From: CAZUAQ01 sp964618455
Lineage (GTDB): Bacteria > Planctomycetota > Phycisphaerae > UBA1845 > PWPN01
Length of the DNA stretch: 28,118 bases
Direction of reading: 5' to 3'
NCBI GenBank assembly: GCA_964618455.1
Contig: CAZUAQ010000063.1
Coordinates: forward strand, 1-28,118
Position 1 is the stretch's first letter. Each line of letters starts with the position of its first letter. Of this stretch, positions 22,053 to 28,118 are shown piece by piece. Both the position numbers and the translations under genes were made by a program. The notes beneath the pieces are model-generated. The model was given only the letters and a program-made list of their open reading frames with translations, ran no database searches and was not told where the DNA came from.

Positions 22053-22853
22053 TCAAGCGGCAGGCTGACCGCCGGTTTGCGGGCGGAAGGCGGCGGGAAG
22101 GCGTGCTTTGCTCTCGTGGGCAAGGGCCAACACCGAACCGAACGTCACCAGGGTGTTCGTGAGGAAAAAGAAGAGCAGTTCTTCAATCGGCAGGATACCG
22201 CCAAGCTTGAAGCCGAGGGTGAGTTCTTCACTGATGGTCCACGTGCCGCTGCTGATGGCCAGGGCGTCGGCAGCGCCAAGGAAGGCTGTCGCGGAGAGGA
22301 TTGTTGTCGCGACGAGGCGGCGATGGTGCCAGAGGATGTCCGCCCCGAAACCGAGCTGAATCGCGATGGGGATGGCCGCCCAGCCGAGTTCGAGAGCGGC
22401 GTAGGTGCCGGGTTTCCACTGCATTACCAGCACAACGATCGAGACAAGGCAGATGAGCGCCGCCACCGTTGCCCCGACAACGCGAAGGGGTCGGTTGTCG
22501 TGCCCGCCCTCGGGAGGCAGCGCGATCCGGCGGCTGAGCCAGATCATCCACATGCCGGTCATCACGGTCTGCAACACGAAGAAGCAGTACTCTTCCAGCG
22601 GGACCCATCCGAGCACGATCCCGACGACAAGATCATCGTCGTACCACCAGACTTCGGTGGCGACGAGATAATTGTCCCAGGGGGTGGTGTAGACCACGGC
22701 GATCACCACGTGCAGGGCGATGACCCAGGCCGGCGCGTAATTGCGGAGGCGAGTCGGCTGGAGCCGACCCTTGGCGCGATCCCGCCAGAGCAACAGTGAC
22801 AGCAGCACGATCGGGGTAACGACGAAGATGCCGAGGAAGCCGAAGTAGGTCAT
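22053..22853 (-). CDS. crtYcd: Fused lycopene beta-cyclase (CrtYcd type)
   Basis: The 266-residue integral membrane protein contains two copies of the lycopene cyclase domain that in actinobacteria forms the separate CrtYc and CrtYd subunits. The first has TPWDNYLVATEVWWYDD and PLEEYCFF, the second SGTWTISEELTLGFKLGG and PIEELLFFFLTN. The acidic PLEE/PIEE pairs are the conserved catalytic region. It converts the open ends of lycopene to beta rings without a soluble flavoprotein fold. Seven or so hydrophobic helices are seen. It lies 90 bases after the crtO-like gene and is probably cotranscribed with it. It converges on the SPFH-like gene with 37 bases between stops. Confidence 0.92.
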   Translation of the reverse strand: MTYFGFLGIFVVTPIVLLSLLLWRDRAKGRLQPTRLRNYAPAWVIALHVVIAVVYTTPWDNYLVATEVWWYDDDLVVGIVLGWVPLEEYCFFVLQTVMTGMWMIWLSRRIALPPEGGHDNRPLRVVGATVAALICLVSIVVLVMQWKPGTYAALELGWAAIPIAIQLGFGADILWHHRRLVATTILSATAFLGAADALAISSGTWTISEELTLGFKLGGILPIEELLFFFLTNTLVTFGSVLALAHESKARLPAAFRPQTGGQPAA

Positions 22854-22943
22854 GGTGCGATCTGCACTCCGAATCGAATCAGGTCGCTTGTCGAGTCCGC
22901 TTGCCAGGGGATCCGCTCACTGACGTACGCGGTGCTGCATGAT

Positions 22944-24536
22944 TCACACCCGCCGTCGCGACAGGTCGCGGAGCAGCACGTGGGCGGCATTGCGCCCCGC
23001 GGCGCCCATGATGCCTCCGCCGGGATGCGTGCTGGCGCCGGTTAAATATAGCCCGCGCACCGGCCCGCGATAGCCGCTCATGCCCAGCGCCGGCCGCATC
23101 ATGAACATCTGGTCCACGGACATCTCTAGGTGCATCACATTGCCGCGGAGCAATCCCAGTTCCCGCTCCAGGTAAAGCGGCGTCTCGATCAGCTTGTCGA
23201 TCACCGCCTCCCGCACGTTCGGGGCGTATTCGGCCAGCTTGTCGAGCATGCGCCCGGCCACGGGTTCAGCGATATCGTCCCAGGACTCACCGCTCGCGAG
23301 AGTGTAGGGGTAGTACTGGCCCCAGAGAAACAGGACGTGCTTGCCTTCGGGAGCGAGGGTCGGGTCGACGGCGGAGAAGGTCATGGCGATCAACGCCGGG
23401 TCGCGCGAGGGCTCGCCCGCCAGGTAGTCGGCGTAGGCGCGCTCGAGATAGCCGGGGCTCGGGCAGAGGAACTGCATGGCCCGATGCTGCGGGCCGGGCG
23501 AGCCGTCAGGAGGCGAGGGGCAGGCGGTGTAGTCCGGCAAGGCGTCCATTGCGTAGCGCACGATCATGCCGAAGCCATTACCGATCCGCCGCTTGGACAG
23601 TGTCTTTCGTGATGAGGCGGACATATCGCCCTCGTCCAGCATGCCCAATGTCGTGTGAATGTGGGCGCCGGAGACCACGGCGCGGGCGGTAATGCGCTCG
23701 CCGTCAACCGTCTCAATGCCGACTGCCCGCCCGCGTTCGACCAGGATGCGCTTCACCGGCGCGTCGGTCTGGATGTGTCCGCCGCGCGATTGGATCATAT
23801 TCGCCAGGGCCTGCGTGAGCATGCCCGAACCGCCCTCGGGGCGCTTGATCCCGGTTTCGTGATACATCGGGTGCCACAAGGCGAAGGGGGCGGCGAACGG
23901 CTCCGTCGGCGGCGGTCCGGACTGCGCCGCCATCCAGCCGATGGCGGCCTTCACCTCGGGCGTCTCGAAGGTGTGATCGAGAAAACTCCCGTAGCTGCCG
24001 AGGATATCGGTCAACCGATCCCATCGGTGTTTGCCCAGCTTGCTGCCGAGGACCATGTGTTTGGTCAGGTTCCACATCGTCGGAGGATGCAGGAAGGCTT
24101 CGACCATGGACGAGGCCACGGGCTTCCACTCGGTCACGAAGCGGCGGTAGTTGTCGGCATCGGCCGGAGAAATGGCGGCGATGCTCTCGCACGTGGCGTC
24201 GAGATCCTTGTGGATCATCAGGTGGCGGCCGTCGGGAAACGGGACGAAAAACAGGGGATCCACGTCGATATACCGAAGACCGTGTTGCTCGAGTTCGAGA
24301 TCGCGCACGATGGGTGTGTGATGGATCAGGATGTGGGCGGATCCGCCGAGGTCGAATTTGAACCCCGGCACGATCTCCTCGGTCACGACCGCCCCACCGA
24401 CCCTGGGACGCCGTTCGATCAGCGCCACGCGATAGCCGGCCCTGGCGAGGTATCCACCGCAGACCAGGGCATTGTGGCCGGCACCGATGATGAGGACGTC
24501 ATGATCAGGCACGAAGCCGTCTCCGGGAAATCCCAT
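22944..24536 (-). CDS. crtO: CrtO-type carotenoid oxidoreductase (probable beta-carotene ketolase)
   Basis: The 530-residue FAD protein has an N-terminal dinucleotide motif (HDVLIIGAGHNALVCGGYLA, then RVALIERRPRVGGAVVTEE) and a C-terminal FAD-closing region (GLYLTGASTHPGGGIMGAAG). The GHNALV variant and overall length match the CrtO/PYROXD2-like branch of the phytoene-desaturase superfamily, which includes beta-carotene ketolases. Beside a lycopene cyclase and a separate crtI, a ketolase acting after cyclisation is the likely role, giving echinenone- or canthaxanthin-like products. A second desaturase or a saturase/isomerase is an alternative. The ATG at 24536 has a weak ribosome binding site; a GTG at 24512 with GGAG 8 bases upstream may be the true start. 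Confidence 0.8.
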   Translation of the reverse strand: MGFPGDGFVPDHDVLIIGAGHNALVCGGYLARAGYRVALIERRPRVGGAVVTEEIVPGFKFDLGGSAHILIHHTPIVRDLELEQHGLRYIDVDPLFFVPFPDGRHLMIHKDLDATCESIAAISPADADNYRRFVTEWKPVASSMVEAFLHPPTMWNLTKHMVLGSKLGKHRWDRLTDILGSYGSFLDHTFETPEVKAAIGWMAAQSGPPPTEPFAAPFALWHPMYHETGIKRPEGGSGMLTQALANMIQSRGGHIQTDAPVKRILVERGRAVGIETVDGERITARAVVSGAHIHTTLGMLDEGDMSASSRKTLSKRRIGNGFGMIVRYAMDALPDYTACPSPPDGSPGPQHRAMQFLCPSPGYLERAYADYLAGEPSRDPALIAMTFSAVDPTLAPEGKHVLFLWGQYYPYTLASGESWDDIAEPVAGRMLDKLAEYAPNVREAVIDKLIETPLYLERELGLLRGNVMHLEMSVDQMFMMRPALGMSGYRGPVRGLYLTGASTHPGGGIMGAAGRNAAHVLLRDLSRRRV

Positions 24537-24689
24537 GAATGATCACATCTCGCTTGTAGTAATCAGAGCGGATTGTAGGACGGCCTTGCGAGAGAAGCGA
24601 GGGTTCGCGATGGTCCGCGACGCCGACAATCCCTTAGAATCATTGCGTACTCTGTTCCAATCCACACACTAATTGGAGAATAGACCAAC

Positions 24690-26237
24690 GTGAATGCCTC
24701 CGAGCCTCATGCCATCGTCATCGGCGCCGGATTCGGCGGAATCGGGGCCGCCTTGCGATTGCGGGCTCGCGGCTATCGCGTCACGCTCATTGATCGGCAG
24801 GACAAACTGGGCGGCCGGGCTTATGTCTATCGCCGCAACGGCTATACCTTCGATGCCGGTCCGACGGTCGTGACCGCCCACTTCCTGTTTGACGAACTGT
24901 TCGCCCTGTTCGACAAGCGTCGCGAAGATTACATCGATCTGCGGCCGGTCACTCCCTGGTACCGTATTCGCTTTCATGACGGCACGCAGTTCGACTACGG
25001 CGGATCGCTCGAGGACACGCTGGAAGAAATCCGCCGCATCGAACCGGCGGATGCGGACGGCTATCTCCGACTGCTCGAGCAGACGCAGCAGATTTTCGAG
25101 ATCGGCTTCCGCCAACTCTCGACCAAGCCGTTCCTCAGCATCAAGGACATGGTGCGCATCCTGCCGGATTTCATGCGACTGCAGAGCTATCGCACGGTCT
25201 GGTCGCTGGTCAAGAAGTACATCCGCAACGACAAGCTCCGCCGGGTGTTCAGCTTTCAGCCGCTGCTCGTGGGGGGCAACCCCTTCACGACGACGAGTAT
25301 TTACTCGCTGATTCAGTACCTCGAGCGTGAATGGGGGGTGCACTTCGCCATGGGCGGGACCGCCGGCATCGTGGACGGGCTGCGTCGCCTTATGGAGGAG
25401 GAAGGGATCACCATCCGCCTGGGCGAAACCGTGGATCAGATCATGGTTGACGACGGACGCGCGTGCGGCGTACGGATCGAAGGCGGCGAGCTTGTTCGTG
25501 GCGATCTCGTGGTCTCGAACGTCGACCCCCCCTTCCTCTACCGCCACCTGGTACCGCCTCAACATCGCCGCAAGTGGACCGATCATCGCATCGAACGGCT
25601 GAAGTATTCCATGGGGCTTTTCGTGCTTTACTTCGGGGCGACGCGGACCTATCCCGACCTCGCGCATCACACCATCCTTCTCGGTGAACGTTACAAAGGG
25701 CTGCTGACGGACATCTTCAAGAAGCAGAAACTGCCGGAGGACTTCAGCCTGTACCTGCACGCCCCGACGCGGACCGACCCCTCGATGGCACCGGAAGGGT
25801 GCGAGAGTTTCTACGTGCTCTCACCGGTGCCCAACCTGCAGAGCGGCACGAACTGGGCCGAAGCCGGGCCGCGCTACGCGCAGGCGATTATCGACTATCT
25901 CGATCGTACGGTCTGTCCCGATCTGAAGAAGCACCTGGTCGAGGATTTCTTCGTGACGCCCCAGCACTTTCAGGATAACCTGCTTTCCGAACATGGCTCG
26001 GGTTTCTCGATTCAACCGATTTTCACGCAGTCGGCGTACTTCCGGTTCCACAACCGGTCGGAGGACATCGAGCATCTCTATCTTGTCGGCGCGGGCACAC
26101 ACCCCGGCGCGGGCATGCCCGGCGTGCTCTGCTCGGCGAAGGTATTGGACGAGGTCGTGCCCGACCCGGCGGATCTCCTGATCGGTGGAAAGCGGTGGCA
26201 TGAGCAACAACCTGCCCTCGGTGCTGAGATGCCATGA
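24690..26237 (+). CDS. crtI: Phytoene desaturase CrtI
   Basis: The 515-residue FAD enzyme has the CrtI signatures: AIVIGAGFGGIGAALRLRAR with TLIDRQDKLGGRAY at the N-terminus, FDAGPTVVT, a middle region with FSFQPLLVGGNPF and YSLIQYLEREWGVHFAMGG, and the C-terminal flavin motif HLYLVGAGTHPGAGMPGVL. It introduces double bases-chain desaturations into phytoene to give lycopene (four steps) at the membrane. The start is a GTG with GGAGA 11 bases upstream. It overlaps the crtB start by 38 bases, so the two are coupled. It is divergent from the crtO-like gene over a 153-bp spacer that must hold both promoters. Confidence 0.93.
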   Translation: MNASEPHAIVIGAGFGGIGAALRLRARGYRVTLIDRQDKLGGRAYVYRRNGYTFDAGPTVVTAHFLFDELFALFDKRREDYIDLRPVTPWYRIRFHDGTQFDYGGSLEDTLEEIRRIEPADADGYLRLLEQTQQIFEIGFRQLSTKPFLSIKDMVRILPDFMRLQSYRTVWSLVKKYIRNDKLRRVFSFQPLLVGGNPFTTTSIYSLIQYLEREWGVHFAMGGTAGIVDGLRRLMEEEGITIRLGETVDQIMVDDGRACGVRIEGGELVRGDLVVSNVDPPFLYRHLVPPQHRRKWTDHRIERLKYSMGLFVLYFGATRTYPDLAHHTILLGERYKGLLTDIFKKQKLPEDFSLYLHAPTRTDPSMAPEGCESFYVLSPVPNLQSGTNWAEAGPRYAQAIIDYLDRTVCPDLKKHLVEDFFVTPQHFQDNLLSEHGSGFSIQPIFTQSAYFRFHNRSEDIEHLYLVGAGTHPGAGMPGVLCSAKVLDEVVPDPADLLIGGKRWHEQQPALGAEMP

Positions 26238-27159
26238 ATCCGCCGACGCGGTGATGGCCCGGCACGCGACGACCTTCTCCTGGGCCAATCGGATGATGCC
26301 GCGTGCGTACGCGAAGGACTTCGCCATCCTGTACGCGTTCTGCCGGCTCGCCGACGACGTGGTCGACGAAGCGAGCGATCCGGCGGAGACGGATGCGGCG
26401 CTGGCGATTCTTCGCGAGGGGCTGGAGCGCGGAAGCAGCGAGGTCCCTGCGGTCGCCGAGTTCCTGGAACTCAGCGCGCGGCGCAGCATCCCTTTGGAGA
26501 TCCCCCGGCAACTCCTCATCGGTGTGGCTTCGGATCGCGGGGCGGTACGCATCGCCGATCGCGGCGAACTCCTGCGCTATGCCTATCGCGTGGCCTCCAC
26601 GGTCGGCCTCATGGTCTGCCATATCGTGGACCTCCGGCTGCCGGAGGCGCACGCCCACGCCATCGACCTCGGTATCGCCATGCAATTGACCAACATCTGC
26701 CGCGACGTCATCGAGGACGCAAAACGGGATCGCATCTATCTCCCGGCGGACATGGTTTCGCATGGGGCGGTGTTTGAGGCGGTCCAAAACGAGAGCGCGG
26801 AGCATCGCCAGCGCGTCTACGCCGTGATCCTGGAGACGCTGGACTGGGCGAGGCAATACTACCGCAGCGCTCACCTCGGCATCGGCTATCTGCCGGTGTG
26901 GTCACGACTTGGCGTCATCACCGCCAGCCGCTGCTACGGTGCCATCGGTGGGGTCATCCATCGACGTAGGCAGAACTACTGGTCGGGCCGCTGCTTCACC
27001 ACCAAGGCGGAGAAAGTCGGGCGGACCCTGATGGGTTTGACCGAATTTGTGCTCTGGCCGGGGTACTGGACGCCCATTTTCGCAGGCAGGCACGATCCGG
27101 AACTGCACGTTCACCTCGAAGGGCTGCCGGGAGCCCATCTTCCGAAGGATGCTCCCTGA
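26200..27159 (+). CDS. crtB: Phytoene synthase CrtB
   Basis: The 319-residue enzyme joins two geranylgeranyl diphosphates head to head into phytoene. Both aspartate-rich metal-binding motifs are present: FCRLADDVVDEASD and NICRDVIEDAKRDRIYLP. The trans-isoprenyl synthase landmarks ARHATTFSWANRMMP, YAYRVASTVGLMVC and GIAMQLTNICRD are also intact. I chose the ATG at 26200 with a GGTGG just upstream; a GTG at 26185 is in frame. It overlaps the end of crtI and precedes crtE by 186 bp. A squalene or dehydrosqualene synthase is the homologous alternative, but crtE and crtI alongside favour C40 phytoene. Confidence 0.93.
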   Translation: MSNNLPSVLRCHESADAVMARHATTFSWANRMMPRAYAKDFAILYAFCRLADDVVDEASDPAETDAALAILREGLERGSSEVPAVAEFLELSARRSIPLEIPRQLLIGVASDRGAVRIADRGELLRYAYRVASTVGLMVCHIVDLRLPEAHAHAIDLGIAMQLTNICRDVIEDAKRDRIYLPADMVSHGAVFEAVQNESAEHRQRVYAVILETLDWARQYYRSAHLGIGYLPVWSRLGVITASRCYGAIGGVIHRRRQNYWSGRCFTTKAEKVGRTLMGLTEFVLWPGYWTPIFAGRHDPELHVHLEGLPGAHLPKDAP

Positions 27160-27345
27160 GCGGAATTTTCCGGATCCCCGGTGGTCCTGAGCTTCATAGT
27201 GGGCATATATTATCTTATTCGGGCTGACGCACATTCGAGCCTTCCCCGGCTTGATTCGACAGAAATACATCGTGGCATTTGAGTAAGAGGCATCGGAACG
27301 CCTCTGCCCATGATGATTTTGACCCTTCCCTGAGCGGGCTGAGAC

Positions 27346-28118
27346 ATGAATCCTAATCCCCGGATCGCTCCCGAGGCATCGCAGCATCACCCTCCTGTAT
27401 GTCCCTCGACGATGCGACAATGGATGCGCGTTTCCGCGGATCGCGTCAATCGTTTCCTGCGTTCGATCCTTACTGACGAGACGCACCGGACTCCTGAGCG
27501 ACTGCGCGAAGCGATGGAATACGCGGTCTTGAACGGCGGCAAGCGGATGCGTCCCTGCCTGATCTATGCCGCCGCGCAGGCGGTCTCGGGTCGATCGGAA
27601 ACACCGACCGATCCCGCGCTGGATCGCCTGGCGGGCGCCGTGGAATTGATTCACGCGTACAGTCTCGTGCTGGATGACCTGCCCGCGATGGATGATGACG
27701 ATCTGCGCCGCGGGCAACCGACCTTGCATAAAAAGTATGATCAGGCCACGGCGCTTCTGACCGGGACGGCCCTGCTGTTCCGGGCTTTCGAACTGCTGGC
27801 CGATCCCGCCATTCCCGCGCACTTGAGCACGCTCCTCGTTCGTGAACTCAGCGCGGCCCTCGGCCGCCAGGGCGTGACCGCCGGGCAGCTCTGGGATCTC
27901 ATGGAATCGCATCCGGACGACGAAGAGCCCTCTCCGGCTTCCATGAATGCGGCGACCTCCACCGCGACCTCGAAGCGTACCTCGCATGCCGGCGGAGAGG
28001 GATTGCGCAAGGTCCAGCGTATTCACGAGCTGAAGACGGCGGCGTTTCTCAATGTGTGTTGCCGGGCGGGAGCGCTGACCGCCGGGGCCACGACGGAGCA
28101 GGCGGATCGGCTGGGACG
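27346..28118 (+). CDS. crtE: Geranylgeranyl diphosphate synthase CrtE, 3' end beyond the window
   Basis: From the ATG at 27346 the frame stays open to the window end (257 codons), so the C-terminal part is missing here. It is an IspA/GGPP-synthase-type trans-prenyltransferase: GGKRMRPCLIYAAAQ, then the first aspartate-rich motif in LVLDDLPAMDDDDLRRGQPT, then a GQLWDLMES region and IHELKTAAFLNVCC. The second aspartate-rich motif would lie past the edge. A Ser/Thr/Ala-rich insert of about 30 residues sits between GQLWDLMES and the KTA helix. It supplies GGPP to CrtB. The 186-bp gap after crtB contains an AT-rich patch (about 27205-27217) and a GAGGC/GCCTC hairpin, so crtE may have its own promoter. 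Confidence 0.9.
   Translation, partial: MNPNPRIAPEASQHHPPVCPSTMRQWMRVSADRVNRFLRSILTDETHRTPERLREAMEYAVLNGGKRMRPCLIYAAAQAVSGRSETPTDPALDRLAGAVELIHAYSLVLDDLPAMDDDDLRRGQPTLHKKYDQATALLTGTALLFRAFELLADPAIPAHLSTLLVRELSAALGRQGVTAGQLWDLMESHPDDEEPSPASMNAATSTATSKRTSHAGGEGLRKVQRIHELKTAAFLNVCCRAGALTAGATTEQADRLG

Overview
The window is high-GC DNA of a free-living bacterium, most likely a planctomycete or a close PVC relative. This is inferred from gene families, not from a marker gene: an exported FAD-dependent oxidoreductase with a C-terminal beta domain, a small secreted protein with repeated YxxxT-type stretches, a GxxExxY protein sitting among ACAGGATT-type palindromic repeats, and a zinc-ribbon Ser/Thr kinase.

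Positions 1-3630 hold one end of an integrated mobile element. It carries a gene remnant cut by the window edge, an AlpA/excisionase-like regulator, a replication-initiator-like winged-helix protein with iteron-like repeats inside its own gene, a small HTH regulator behind a nearly ideal leaderless promoter, and a tyrosine recombinase. The 3' end of the recombinase gene runs antisense into a tRNA-Arg(CCG) gene, which is the evident attachment site.

Positions 3768-12211 are chromosomal: a membrane protein with a degenerate M50-like motif, a SagB/ThcOx-type tandem nitroreductase, a small basic protein closed by a clear terminator, a two-gene unit (zinc-binding protein plus GT-C glycosyltransferase), an exported FAD oxidoreductase, and a convergent small secreted protein with a structured leader. 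A membrane-bound diguanylate cyclase follows at 12553-13995.

Positions 14176-22015 are the most interesting part. A co-directional run encodes a small membrane protein, a Ser/Thr kinase with double zinc ribbon, three different ESCRT-III/Snf7-like coiled-coil proteins (one with an N-terminal winged helix, recalling CHMP7), an AAA ATPase with an N-terminal MIT-like domain and a Vps4-type C-terminus, and an SPFH/band-7-like protein fused to a beta-propeller. One ESCRT-III-like protein ends in a MIM1-like helix, the motif class that binds MIT domains. Read together this looks like a bacterial ESCRT-III/Vps4 membrane-remodelling system with kinase and SPFH partners. A GxxExxY gene and its palindromic repeats interrupt the run between the second and third ESCRT-III-like genes.

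Positions 22053-28118 are a C40 carotenoid cluster in two divergent arms: crtO-like oxidoreductase and fused lycopene cyclase on the minus strand, crtI, crtB and crtE (cut by the window end) on the plus strand. Together they would take isopentenyl units through GGPP, phytoene and lycopene to cyclic, probably ketolated, carotenoids.
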